From assembly GCF_004123295.1 (NCBI RefSeq), contig NZ_SDMK01000004.1:1-64000 (forward strand): 64,000 nucleotides of DNA. Reading direction: 5' to 3'. Shown here in pieces: positions 35,789 to 45,487 of the stretch (its first letter is position 1; each line of letters opens with the position of its first letter). Under the pieces are notes generated by a model. It did not search any database. It worked only from the letters and a program-made list of their open reading frames with translations, and was not told where the DNA came from. The stretch is from Silvibacterium dinghuense. GTDB lineage: Bacteria; Acidobacteriota; Terriglobia; Terriglobales; Acidobacteriaceae. Position numbers and translations under genes: made by a program.

Positions 35789-38700
35789 TGTTTCTCCTGA
35801 ATAGATGTCGAGGTTGCGCCATTGCGGTCCGCGCTGAATTCAAGCTCGTTCGACCAGTGCGTCTTCCAGTCATCATGAAAGGTAAAGGAGTTGGTCGTGG
35901 ACACACTGCGTCCGGTCGCAAGCTCATGTGCCGGCCCCTTGTTGTCATTGACGCGGCAGGTGAACTTGATCGTCTCTCCTCGCTGAATACGAGCATAGAC
36001 CTCGGGCATTGCGCTCCAGGGAATGGCAGCTTCGACAATCCGCGTACCGTTTTCGTAGCGGGTTACAAGCTTGCCATCGACAGGACCACCGTCGATAGGC
36101 GAATGCGGCTGGCGCGGAAAGAAATGCTTGCGTGGAATCCCCGGAGCCTGCAAACGCCAGATCTCCGTCCCGCCACCGTACTCCTGAGCAACGGTGTTGA
36201 GAGCGAACTCATAGTCTGTATCCCAGTACGTGATGAAGTGTGGCATCACTCCAGGCGGATGCGGAAGCAGAGGCTTCGCCGGAAGAACATTGAAGGCGAT
36301 CTGCACGTTATCATGCTCACCGCTGCCGGAGGGAACGTCAAAATGCTTGCGATAAGAGAAGTGCCGCACATTCTCAGGCCAGGTCAGCGGTGTACCGTCA
36401 GGCGCCTGCACATGTGTGGGATAAAAATACGAGTCGTCATCCCGCTTTGCGAAGCGAAGCATGCCAGCGTCCGGCGTGGTATCGGCAATCTTTGCGGCAA
36501 AGTAGAAAAACTGATCGTCATAGGCAAGATATGCGGTAGCAAGGTTGCTGCCAGCACCCTGTGTGAAGTCCCGGTAAGGAAGCCAGGCTTCTTCCGTCAG
36601 ATTGGCACCGATCCCGGTGCCGGGAAGAATCTGAGGAAGCACCCCGACCCAGTCCTGCAGATTGCCGTCGACAGAGATCGTGCGATAGGCGATCCGGTTC
36701 ACGTGCAGATCTTCATGCAGCGTGGCCGTTCCCTCTGCGCCCGCATCCACAGAGGCTTCGAGTGGATAGACATTCTGCGGGAGCGGCGTTTCCGGAGGCA
36801 GCGAGAACGTAACCGTGCGCGTCTCATTTGCAACGAGACGAACTCGCTGCGTGTCGAGGGGAAGAGAAAGATTGGTCAGGCGCGCTGAAACATTGGCATC
36901 GATGGGATGGTTCAACACATTCGTCAGTGTCAGGCGAAACGAAGAACCGGCTCCCAGCGGCGTGGTCATATCATGCGCAACAATCTCTACCGGATCGATG
37001 CCATGGATTTCAGCCGAACGTACCGCTGCAAGCAGAGCCGCGAATGATCCATTGCGTCCGTCACCACGAAGAAAATAACCGCTGCCATTCAATGGAACCG
37101 TAAGAACGCCATTCAAAGCAGGCATGGCGTTGCCATTGCTGTCGAATGCTCGCAGGCGATGCTCGCTGTCATGCAAGACAAGATGTGCGTCCGATGCGAT
37201 ATGCACAGAACGAAACACTGTTCGATTCGGATCGTAAAGCGCCTTCAGGTCGCCGAGCACCACCAGCGTGCCATCTTCTTCCGGCTTTGCTGCACCGGGC
37301 AATCCACGAAAGGTAAAGACCCAGGGAAGTCCGTTGGCAAAAAGGAGCCGCTCAAAATCACGCTGGCCGATGAACTTCTGTGTCGCGGCAACTGCCGCGG
37401 CCGGTGCCCATACCTGCACAATGGAAACAGGCTTTCCATCCACAACGAGGTTGTGGCTGTCATAAACGTTCCCCGCATAAATACCAGCGGTACGCGTTAG
37501 TCCCTGGGCGCGCATGGATGCGATCACCGCTGGAAATCGATCCTCGGAATTCGCAATCCAGCTTTCCGTATCCCACACGCGAACCGGCCCGTAAGGGCTC
37601 TTGCGATTTCTCCATGCCGGCTCTTCGGTAGCATCCGCAGCAAGCGGCTGATAGTGAACGCTGACAAAGTCGAGCCACTTCAAAAACTGGTCCGAACCAT
37701 CCGCAAAGAGCTTGTCTCGCGCATTCGATGAAGAACATGTGCCGCCAATAAGAACCTGAACACCCGCCTTCTTGCGTGCCGCTTCCACCCCTTGCGCCAT
37801 GCTGGTGTAAATCTCGCGATAACGAGGAATGTCCGCGCCCCAGCCAGAGATAGACGTGCTCTCCCATGGCTCATTCCATAACTCCACCGCATTCAGATTG
37901 CCGCTCGGCCAGCCATAGCGCATCGCCAGGCGCTCGACCCAGTTTTGAAAATCGGGATCATACTGAGGAAGCCATGCTTCGTCGGATTTACTCTTCAGCA
38001 TCGTGCCCTCAGGTGAGAGCCATGGACGCGGACGGCCAAGCGGCTGCGTCACCGTCGAACCATTCTGCAATGTGAGCATCACCGCTACATCATGCGTCTT
38101 GGCCCAGCCCATATAAGCATCGAGGTCACGCTCGAGCGTCGCCGCTTCAGGAGCAGAAGCAGGAGCATAGGATGCAGGAAGACGCATCGCCTTTACCCCG
38201 AGCCGCTCGAACAGGGTGAATACCTTTTCGTTCATGAACTGCGGCCAGGTCGCATCAAGGGCATAGGTCGGAAATTGCACCCGACCATTATCCGGAGAGA
38301 TCGAGCGCGCCAATGCCGCGGCAAAGCTCCTGCCGCGTCCTTCCACATCGGAGACAAGCACATAGCCACCAAAGCGCTCCGGCACCTGAGGCACAACAAC
38401 AACATCCTGCGTGCCTCCCGGCGCAAGATTCAGATGAAATGGGGTTGAGCCTTCCTTCGCGATCCGTGAAACCTGCGGCTTCCACACCTCTCCGGCTGGC
38501 ACTTTCGTTGCGTAGCTGATGAGCTCCATCTCGCCATTCGCTTCCATCGGGTGCGATGTCCGGTTCTTGAAGCGAAACGTAAGCGAGATGCTCTCTCCGG
38601 GCAGCACACTATTTACCCCGGTTGATTGCCCAGCAAAGACGGCGATCTCTTCTACCGAGTAGTCCTTCGCCTGCTGATCCGCAGCGAGGCCAAAGACATC

Positions 38701-38820
38701 CGCATAGCCTGGCATCCGAGAACCCGTCACCATCTGTGCGAGAACAGGAAGCGGAAAAGCAATCGAGAGAGCAGCAAGGCAGGAAGAGGCAAGCAGTACA
38801 AATCGGCGTTTATTTGCCAT
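35785..38820 (-). CDS. Secreted clan GH-A glycosidase with CBM9-like C-terminal domain
   Basis: About 1,011 residues from ATG 38820, immediately before a signal peptide (RFVLLASSCLAALSIAFPLP); the GTG at 38856 overlaps the GH92 gene. The middle (about 170-500) is a TIM barrel of clan GH-A type. The acid/base motif AVELWNEPW has Glu near residue 317, and the nucleophile motif VRVWDTESW has Glu near 419, most like GH39 or unassigned GH-A families. The last 280 or so residues (from RTISVDGNLQDWVGV) look like a CBM9/DOMON-type carbohydrate-binding domain with ATAYLAYDDQFFYFAAKIAD. The substrate is unknown. It sits in the operon between GH92 and GH2, overlapping both. Confidence 0.78.
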   Translation of the reverse strand: MANKRRFVLLASSCLAALSIAFPLPVLAQMVTGSRMPGYADVFGLAADQQAKDYSVEEIAVFAGQSTGVNSVLPGESISLTFRFKNRTSHPMEANGEMELISYATKVPAGEVWKPQVSRIAKEGSTPFHLNLAPGGTQDVVVVPQVPERFGGYVLVSDVEGRGRSFAAALARSISPDNGRVQFPTYALDATWPQFMNEKVFTLFERLGVKAMRLPASYAPASAPEAATLERDLDAYMGWAKTHDVAVMLTLQNGSTVTQPLGRPRPWLSPEGTMLKSKSDEAWLPQYDPDFQNWVERLAMRYGWPSGNLNAVELWNEPWESTSISGWGADIPRYREIYTSMAQGVEAARKKAGVQVLIGGTCSSSNARDKLFADGSDQFLKWLDFVSVHYQPLAADATEEPAWRNRKSPYGPVRVWDTESWIANSEDRFPAVIASMRAQGLTRTAGIYAGNVYDSHNLVVDGKPVSIVQVWAPAAAVAATQKFIGQRDFERLLFANGLPWVFTFRGLPGAAKPEEDGTLVVLGDLKALYDPNRTVFRSVHIASDAHLVLHDSEHRLRAFDSNGNAMPALNGVLTVPLNGSGYFLRGDGRNGSFAALLAAVRSAEIHGIDPVEIVAHDMTTPLGAGSSFRLTLTNVLNHPIDANVSARLTNLSLPLDTQRVRLVANETRTVTFSLPPETPLPQNVYPLEASVDAGAEGTATLHEDLHVNRIAYRTISVDGNLQDWVGVLPQILPGTGIGANLTEEAWLPYRDFTQGAGSNLATAYLAYDDQFFYFAAKIADTTPDAGMLRFAKRDDDSYFYPTHVQAPDGTPLTWPENVRHFSYRKHFDVPSGSGEHDNVQIAFNVLPAKPLLPHPPGVMPHFITYWDTDYEFALNTVAQEYGGGTEIWRLQAPGIPRKHFFPRQPHSPIDGGPVDGKLVTRYENGTRIVEAAIPWSAMPEVYARIQRGETIKFTCRVNDNKGPAHELATGRSVSTTNSFTFHDDWKTHWSNELEFSADRNGATSTSIQEKQ

Positions 38821-41125
38821 GAACAGGTCCCATTGTTGTTTTGTTCGGCTCCGCACTCATCTCAAACGTAAGCGTGGAACCATTCACGATATCTTCGTGA
38901 CGAAATTCATACGTGAGCAGCTGGACGCCATCCCGCTGCACAGAACGGACATACAAACTGCGCGCAGAACTGCCAGGCGCGAGGATCGTAAAGTTTTTCC
39001 CATTGTCCTGATGAATCACGATACGAGTGAAGAGCGGAGAGCCGATGCTATACATAGGTGTGCCGGGACATTCCGGATAGAAGCCCATCGCACTCAACAC
39101 ATACCAGGCAGACATCTGCCCGGCATCGTCGTTGCCCGGGAGCCCATCTGGGCCTCCGTGAAAGTTCGCAAGCATGATCTGGCGCACGCGCTCCTGCGTC
39201 TTCCACGGAGTTCCGGCATAGTTATACAGATAGGCGATGCCATGACTCGGCTCGTTCCCTTGATCGTAAAGTCCCTTATCGAACAGCCCATCCAGCTTTT
39301 CGATAAATGTCGCCGCTCCGCCGCTGGCCTGAATCAACCCTGAAATATCCTGCGGCACAAAGAAGGTGTACTGCCACGGAAGGCCCTCGGTGATATACGG
39401 CACCGGCTTCGATGGATCGAAGGGCGTAATCCAGTTTCCGTTGGCGTAACGTCCGCGTACAAAGCCTGTCGACGGATCGAAGACTCTTCTCCAGTTCGCC
39501 GAACGCTTGCGCAACACATCGGCATCTTCCGTATGTCCCAGCGCTTCGGCAAACTGAGCGACTACGGAATCGTCATACGCATATTCCAGCGTGCGAGAGA
39601 CCTGCTCCCGATGATGGAAGGCATCGAGCACTTCATCCTCGAGCGGAACGAAGCCATATCGCATGTAAGAGGTGAGCGCGCGGCGCCCCTTGCCATCCAC
39701 ATACTGAACCCGCGGCGGAGTTACAAAAGCATTCTGCCGGATAAGGCGATAAGCCGCTGCAACGTCAAAGTCGCGCAGCCCCTTGGCGTAAGCATCCACG
39801 ATGACCGGCGCAGCATGATCGCCGATCATCTCCGAGGTATAGCTGTTCCATGTAGGAAAGATAGGGAGAAAGCCTCCCTGCTCACCCTTGTCGATCAGGC
39901 TCTGCACCATCTGCTGGTCGCGCTGCGGCTCAAGAATAGTCAGCAGGGGATGAAGTGCGCGGAAGGTATCCCAGAGCGAGAAGTCATCGTAATACGCAGA
40001 ACCGCCTGCGGTACGATGCAGCTTGCCCTCCTGAGCAAAGCCGCGATAGCTTCCATCGACATCGCTGACCATTCGCGGCGCGAGTGAGGCATGGAAGAGC
40101 GCGGTGTAGAAGACGGTCCGTTCTTCCGGCGTTCCTCCCTCGATCTCAATCCTTCCCAGCAGATGCTTCCAGGCCTTTTCTGTTTCCTGCTGAACTTCGT
40201 CAAAATTCCATCCCTGCTCTTCCGCATCCAGGTTCTTCTCTGCTTCCTCCACGCTCGTGAACGACGTACCTATTTTGACGAGAACGGGTGACGATGCATT
40301 CCCTGCAAAGGTGACAAAGGCCCCCGGCTGCGTGCAGGGTATCTTCGTTTTCAATGCATGCTGCGATACGTCTTTGCCGCACCATGTCCCGAAATCAGCA
40401 GCCTTCTCCTGATAGCGCAGGGCAAAATATCCGCTGAAGCCCGCAGACTTTCCCGCTCCCTGATAGATGCGCACCACAGGGTTATAACCGACAATCTCAT
40501 GCCGATCCGGTCTTACTTCTACGAATCCCTGCCCCGCTCTTACATTCGGCTGCACCACCAGGTGCCGAACTCCCGCTGCAGGATACGTAATCCTCAACAT
40601 TCCTGCCCGAGTTGTACCCGTCAGCTCGACCTTCGTCTGATAGTCCTCGAGTAACACGGAGTAATAGGCAGGCGACATCACCTCAGAATCATGAGAAAAA
40701 CGGGAAGCGCGCGCCGAGGGGGCGACCTTGAGGTCTCCCACCACAGGCATCAGCGTGACGCTGCCGTAGTCCTGGGTGCAGCTGCCGCTCAACCAGTGGC
40801 TGCCGCGAAATCCAGTGATATGGCTGTCTTTGTAATAGTAGGGGGACAGGCACTTATTTTCCGTAGCCTGTGTCTCCGGGGTCCAGCCTGTCATGCCGAA
40901 GGGCATGCCCACCACCGGATAAGTCTGGCCATCGTACGAAGTACCGATGTGCGGATCGACCAGTGAGTATGGATCGCCGTTTCCTGGATGCGACTGAGCC
41001 AATGCCGCACATGTTCCGCTCAGCACCCACAAAAGCACAGTCGCTCGCATGAATAAGGCATGCGAAGTCCTAGATGAATTCTGCCTGGATACTCTGCGCT
41101 TGCCTCGAGGCAGCCAATACTGCAC
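38810..41125 (-). CDS. GH92 alpha-mannosidase, secreted
   Basis: A 771-residue family 92 enzyme of usual length, a calcium-dependent exo-alpha-mannosidase. Landmarks are the N-terminal VDPHIGTSYDGQTYPVVGMP, HWLSGSCTQDYGSVTLMP, the long helical barrel, EPSHGIAYLYNYAG and GNDDAGQMSAWYVLSAMGFY. The GTG at 41125 has a strong ribosome binding site (AGGGGAG) and would give a basic leader before the signal peptide (ATVLLWVLSGTCAALA); ATG 41050 is an alternative. It is the first gene of the five-gene hydrolase operon, after the terminator of the TonB receptor gene. Confidence 0.92.
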   Translation of the reverse strand: MQYWLPRGKRRVSRQNSSRTSHALFMRATVLLWVLSGTCAALAQSHPGNGDPYSLVDPHIGTSYDGQTYPVVGMPFGMTGWTPETQATENKCLSPYYYKDSHITGFRGSHWLSGSCTQDYGSVTLMPVVGDLKVAPSARASRFSHDSEVMSPAYYSVLLEDYQTKVELTGTTRAGMLRITYPAAGVRHLVVQPNVRAGQGFVEVRPDRHEIVGYNPVVRIYQGAGKSAGFSGYFALRYQEKAADFGTWCGKDVSQHALKTKIPCTQPGAFVTFAGNASSPVLVKIGTSFTSVEEAEKNLDAEEQGWNFDEVQQETEKAWKHLLGRIEIEGGTPEERTVFYTALFHASLAPRMVSDVDGSYRGFAQEGKLHRTAGGSAYYDDFSLWDTFRALHPLLTILEPQRDQQMVQSLIDKGEQGGFLPIFPTWNSYTSEMIGDHAAPVIVDAYAKGLRDFDVAAAYRLIRQNAFVTPPRVQYVDGKGRRALTSYMRYGFVPLEDEVLDAFHHREQVSRTLEYAYDDSVVAQFAEALGHTEDADVLRKRSANWRRVFDPSTGFVRGRYANGNWITPFDPSKPVPYITEGLPWQYTFFVPQDISGLIQASGGAATFIEKLDGLFDKGLYDQGNEPSHGIAYLYNYAGTPWKTQERVRQIMLANFHGGPDGLPGNDDAGQMSAWYVLSAMGFYPECPGTPMYSIGSPLFTRIVIHQDNGKNFTILAPGSSARSLYVRSVQRDGVQLLTYEFRHEDIVNGSTLTFEMSAEPNKTTMGPVHGK

Positions 41126-41248
41126 GCGTTCTCCCCTTTCGCTTCTGTTTGTAGACTCCGCTCAGCCATGCGTCAATGCGTGATAGCGGCATACCGATCC
41201 GTCTCGGAGCCTGAAACGAGCCGGGCTCGCGGCTTCCAAGAAAACAAC

Positions 41249-41281
41249 TATGGCGTACTTCTTATCGCGAAGTACGCCATA
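41249..41281 (-). terminator. Terminator of the TonB-dependent receptor gene
   Basis: TATGGCGTACTTC (41249-41261) and GAAGTACGCCATA (41269-41281) form a perfect 13 bp stem with a 7-base loop. On the minus strand it is followed by a T-rich tail (GTTGTTTTC). It begins 21 bp after the receptor stop and separates that gene from GH92. Confidence 0.78.
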
Positions 41282-41301
41282 GCCTTTTCGCATCAATCAG
41301 C

Positions 41302-44300
41302 CTAGAAGGTGAATTCTCCACCGATGCGAATGATGCGAGACATACCCGCGGTCTGCGACTGGTTGAACTGGCCAAAGCTCGCCGAGGGGTTGGGTGTCAC
41401 TGTTCCCGTGACATTAGAGGTCGTAATCGATCCGTCGAGCACGTGGTTCGCGCCGTAATATACCGGATGATTGAAGACATTGCTGAAGGTGGCATTGAGG
41501 TTGAGATGATAACGCTCGCCGAATGCCACCCCCTTGCTGAATTGCATATCGAAGAGAGCCTCGCGCGGGCTGCGCGCCCCGGCCAGCAGGCGCGGTGCAT
41601 TACCGAGAGCCGGATTGTTCAGCGTGCCCGGAACCGCAAATGCATCCGGATTGAGATACGGCGTGAAGTTCGAATTCAAGGCATTTTTCTTCCAGTTCTT
41701 ATTGATCAGGTGAGCGCCCGGAACGAGATTGGGGCGCAGCGTGTAACCAGAGGGCAATGCACTGGCCGTGCAATACTTCGCGGTACCGGTGGCCGTGCAG
41801 CCATTCGTGCCTGTAGGGGTGACAGAAACAAAATAGCCCACGGTTCCCAGCGTGACGGGCGTAGGCAGTCCGTCAGCATATGTGGCGATGCCAGCCGTCG
41901 AGATATTCCCGATAACCTGGTTGAGAAATCCATTGTGCGTATCGAGCCACTTTCCACGGCCCAGGGGCAGCTCATAGGTGTATCCGAGCTTAAGGCGGCT
42001 GGGCTGATCGAAGCTCGACACAGACCACTCCGCCTTCGGATTGTAGGGATTCTGCAGTACCGCGGAGCCGAACCCCCCAGAGTTAGCTCCAGTATTGGTA
42101 TCCGGAACATCATCCATGGTCTTCGACCATGTGTAGTTAGCAAGCAGTGAGAGCCCATAGCCGAAACGCTGGTTCACGCTGAGATAAAAGCCGTTGTACT
42201 CCATCGTGCCGCCGCGCGGATAAATCTCCGGAAGCGCCTGATTGTAGAAATTCTGGTAAGGATTCAGCCGCTGCAGATTAGTCTCCGAGACCAGAGCGCC
42301 ATTCTGCGTAATGCCATAAGCATTCGGCGATGAAGCCCCAAGATTCTGATGGCTCTGGATCGCCTCAATCAGGGTACCGAGCGTCGGGGTATTGAGTGCA
42401 TTCGTAAACGGCCCGATCAGATGCGTACCCTTGCTACCGTTGTATGTAGCCTGAAGAAGAGTCAGCGGAGCAGGCTGATATTGCACCGTAAACGACCAGC
42501 TCTGCGTATAAGGAACAGCACTGCTCTGCGAAACGAACACAGGAGCCAGCCCCGTGGAGTAAAGAATCGGTCCACGATTACCGTTCAGCGCGGTATAGGC
42601 AGAGGTGAGCGCACCCACCGGATTGGTAATGTAGTTGACCGTGGAATTCGGAGTGACACCACCGCTCTGGCCACCAACAGCCTGAGAGGACACATTGAAA
42701 TCCGGGTCAGGAATATTCTCATACCCGGTGAGCGGCAAACGCTGCAGCGTGTATGCTGCCCGCACCGTCATACGCTCATTCGGCGAGTAGGCAAAACCCA
42801 GCCGTGGCTCAAAGCCCTTGTAGTTGATCGGCCAGAGCGTGCGAGGGTTTCCGCATGCATCCGAGAAGCAATAGGCCGTGGTCGTATCCAGAAGGCCGTT
42901 GAGATTACCCGGCGTATTCAGACGGATATAGGCCTGGTTATTGAACTTCTCTGCGCGCGGCGTCTCTAGCTCCCAGCGCAGGCCGGCATTGATGGTGAGA
43001 TGCGGCGTTACGCGCCAGTCATCCTGGAAGTACCCCGCATAGTAGCGCCAGCGATAGTATCCGGGAACTTCTACCGGAGTATTGCTGAAGGCCGAGATGG
43101 TACCGAGAATGAATGTGGCCAGAGGCGCACCACCGGAAGATCCATTGTTCGTCTGTGCGCCAAGGAAGTTATATTTTCCGCCTGTGGTTCCGCTGAGATC
43201 GTACTGGTTCGACTGAATCCAGCGAATGTCTGTGCCGAACTGGAAGAGATGCTGCCCATGCGTCCATGTAACATCGTCCCCGGCGATAAAGTTCTGGTCC
43301 GCCTGGATGGCCGCAGTCGCAGTCCCCATCTGCATGGTGTAAGACACGCCATTCTGGTTCAGATTGCCGAGACTGGGAAAGCCATATCCCGAAGTAGCCG
43401 GAGTCAGGCCATAAGCTGCGGCGAAATCCTTGTTCTGCGTGATAGGAGGAGGCAGACGCTGTTGATTCACTCGCATGAACGAATAATGAAAGGAGTTGAC
43501 AATGTTATTCGTGAAGACATGCGTATAGCCCACGGCGATATCGTGGGTCCGTGCCGAATCCGTAGGCACGATCGTCAGCGGATTCGACGCGGAAACAGCA
43601 AAGAACCGGTTTGCGACAACTGGAATTACCGTATAGCGGACAAAGAGCTGATCTGAATTGCTGAAATGCTGGTCGAAACGCATGGAGTAGCGATTATCCA
43701 CATTGTTGACACCGCGCTTATAGGTCGCATTCGTGCCGTCATTCTGCGAAGTCGCCTGAGCATTGTCGAACTTTATATATGGACCAGGATTGCTCGGCGT
43801 CGGGAACAACGAAAGAACATATTGCGCAAAGGGGTTCTGCGCCAGCTGAGCCGAAATATCGTCATTCGGGATGGCACGGATCAGAGAAGCATCGTAAGGG
43901 CCATCAGGAAAGCCAGCCGCATTCACTGCGGACTGATAATTGATAGCGCCGATACGCGGGGCAGCAAGAGCCGCGGCATAGCCGGAAGATTTCAGGATGC
44001 TCTGATTTAACAATGCCAGCGAGTTATGGATATGGCCCGCGAGTTCATCCGGCGTGGGGAAGATACCGCGAAAGCCAAAGGCGTTCTGCATACGGGCCGG
44101 CTCAACACCGACGAAGAAGAAAGTCTTATCCCGATGCGGATACACTTTGGGAATCCAAACAGGTCCGCCGAGATAGAACCCGTAGTAGTTTTCATGCAGC
44201 GCATTGCTCGTGGTACCGCCGTCAGGAAAGGCATTGAAGTAAGGATCGGTATGACGATATGTCACCCCGCCGTGATAATCCTTTGTGCCGGCAGCGCTGC

Positions 44301-45126
44301 TCTGCACAATAACGCCTCCGCCCGTGCGGCCATACTTCGCCGAGAGCCCGGTCACGATCACGGTTGTTTCCTGTACTTCGCGTCCGGAGAGATTCACACC
44401 CGTACGCGCGTAACTGGCCTGCGTTACATCCGAGCCGTCCACAACCACTGAGCTGGTTCCAGGAGGCGCGCCGCCTACCACGATGCTGGCGCCAGGCACC
44501 ACATAGCTGGTATAGGCATTCGGATTTTCCGTTGAAATTCCGCCCGGCTGCAACGTATCTCCCTCCACACCGGGAGCGAGCAGCGCAGCCTCGAGCGAAC
44601 TGCGTTCCGGGTAGGGGAGATCCAGAACGAGCTTATGATCCACGGTCGTCGTAACATCCGACTCGCTCTTGGTCAGCAGGTCGACATTCGCATTCACAGT
44701 CACTACGGTGTTCGCCTTGCCAACCTCGAGCAAAATATCGAGTGAGGTGAGTCCCACACCGGCTACCGTGACTGACTTCATCACCTTCTGCTCGAAGCCA
44801 GGTGCCGATATCCCCACGCTGTACTCGCCGGGATTCAACGAAAGCACCTGGAAGGCTCCTTCGTCATTTGCCTGCGTTGTCTGCTGTACGCCGGTCGCGT
44901 TGCTGGTGACTTCGATCGAGGCATGGGGAATGACCGCACCATGCGCATCGTGCACCGTGCCTCCAATCGAGCCCTGCCCTGTTTGTGCCTGGAGCATCGC
45001 CGGCAACATCAAGACAATGCTCATAGCCAGCCATAAGCCCGGCCGGAAAACCATCCGCAGACCTTTCATAAAACCACCATGTCCAGCGATTGCCGCTGTC
45101 TTCTTATGTTTGTTTCCAAAAAGCAT
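41302..45126 (-). CDS. Oar-like TonB-dependent outer-membrane receptor
   Basis: A 1,274-residue receptor. After a signal peptide (LWLAMSIVLMLPAMLQAQ) comes a carboxypeptidase-regulatory-like domain (GGTVHDAHGAVIPHASIEVT), the plug (about 125-260, with SVVVDGSDVTQASYA and KYGRTGGGVIVQSSA) and a large beta-barrel ending in a terminal Phe (IRIGGEFTF). This is the common acidobacterial receptor class, here next to glycan hydrolases and thus likely an oligosaccharide importer. No SusD-like partner gene is present. The ATG at 45126 has a strong ribosome binding site (GAGGAGG). Confidence 0.92.
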   Translation of the reverse strand: MLFGNKHKKTAAIAGHGGFMKGLRMVFRPGLWLAMSIVLMLPAMLQAQTGQGSIGGTVHDAHGAVIPHASIEVTSNATGVQQTTQANDEGAFQVLSLNPGEYSVGISAPGFEQKVMKSVTVAGVGLTSLDILLEVGKANTVVTVNANVDLLTKSESDVTTTVDHKLVLDLPYPERSSLEAALLAPGVEGDTLQPGGISTENPNAYTSYVVPGASIVVGGAPPGTSSVVVDGSDVTQASYARTGVNLSGREVQETTVIVTGLSAKYGRTGGGVIVQSSAAGTKDYHGGVTYRHTDPYFNAFPDGGTTSNALHENYYGFYLGGPVWIPKVYPHRDKTFFFVGVEPARMQNAFGFRGIFPTPDELAGHIHNSLALLNQSILKSSGYAAALAAPRIGAINYQSAVNAAGFPDGPYDASLIRAIPNDDISAQLAQNPFAQYVLSLFPTPSNPGPYIKFDNAQATSQNDGTNATYKRGVNNVDNRYSMRFDQHFSNSDQLFVRYTVIPVVANRFFAVSASNPLTIVPTDSARTHDIAVGYTHVFTNNIVNSFHYSFMRVNQQRLPPPITQNKDFAAAYGLTPATSGYGFPSLGNLNQNGVSYTMQMGTATAAIQADQNFIAGDDVTWTHGQHLFQFGTDIRWIQSNQYDLSGTTGGKYNFLGAQTNNGSSGGAPLATFILGTISAFSNTPVEVPGYYRWRYYAGYFQDDWRVTPHLTINAGLRWELETPRAEKFNNQAYIRLNTPGNLNGLLDTTTAYCFSDACGNPRTLWPINYKGFEPRLGFAYSPNERMTVRAAYTLQRLPLTGYENIPDPDFNVSSQAVGGQSGGVTPNSTVNYITNPVGALTSAYTALNGNRGPILYSTGLAPVFVSQSSAVPYTQSWSFTVQYQPAPLTLLQATYNGSKGTHLIGPFTNALNTPTLGTLIEAIQSHQNLGASSPNAYGITQNGALVSETNLQRLNPYQNFYNQALPEIYPRGGTMEYNGFYLSVNQRFGYGLSLLANYTWSKTMDDVPDTNTGANSGGFGSAVLQNPYNPKAEWSVSSFDQPSRLKLGYTYELPLGRGKWLDTHNGFLNQVIGNISTAGIATYADGLPTPVTLGTVGYFVSVTPTGTNGCTATGTAKYCTASALPSGYTLRPNLVPGAHLINKNWKKNALNSNFTPYLNPDAFAVPGTLNNPALGNAPRLLAGARSPREALFDMQFSKGVAFGERYHLNLNATFSNVFNHPVYYGANHVLDGSITTSNVTGTVTPNPSASFGQFNQSQTAGMSRIIRIGGEFTF

Positions 45127-45487
45127 TCCGCCTCCTCAACTTCGGAATGCGGACAGGGGGAACTGCCGGATGGCCAGCACAAGGTAAAGCATGTTCACAG
45201 CTTCTGTGCGTATCTGTTTGTCCGATTCCAACCGGCTTTTTAGGTTGTGCTGAAACAGCATGTCAACAGCGAAGGCGGCTTTTCAGGGGCAGTGAAGATC
45301 GTTTCACATCGCACAACGAATCCGTCTTAAGCCCCTCTCGTGCACAGGCGCGGTAAAGGCGTAAAAAATCATGTTTTACAGGAAATCCATGTGTAATCCA
45401 TATCCGGATACAGGCTGGACGGTTCCTCGCAAGATATGGCTTTACGTTTTACACAGAGAAACAAAAATAGCGTTCACATGAGCCATT
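45127..45487. promoter_or_regulatory. Upstream region of the TonB-dependent receptor gene
   Basis: About 360 bp between the chimeric regulator and the receptor, both minus strand. It holds an inverted repeat GTAAAA (45361-45366)/TTTTAC (45374-45379), a further TTTTAC copy at 45447-45452 and the palindrome TATCCGGATA (45401-45410). These are candidate operator sites for the adjacent regulator. No gene is evident. Confidence 0.45.

Noticed and set aside
34310-35800. A 496-codon plus-strand open frame over the GH2 gene
   Set aside because: It is the antisense shadow of a clear GH2 enzyme with signal and catalytic motifs; its translation has no recognisable domain, signal or ribosome binding site.
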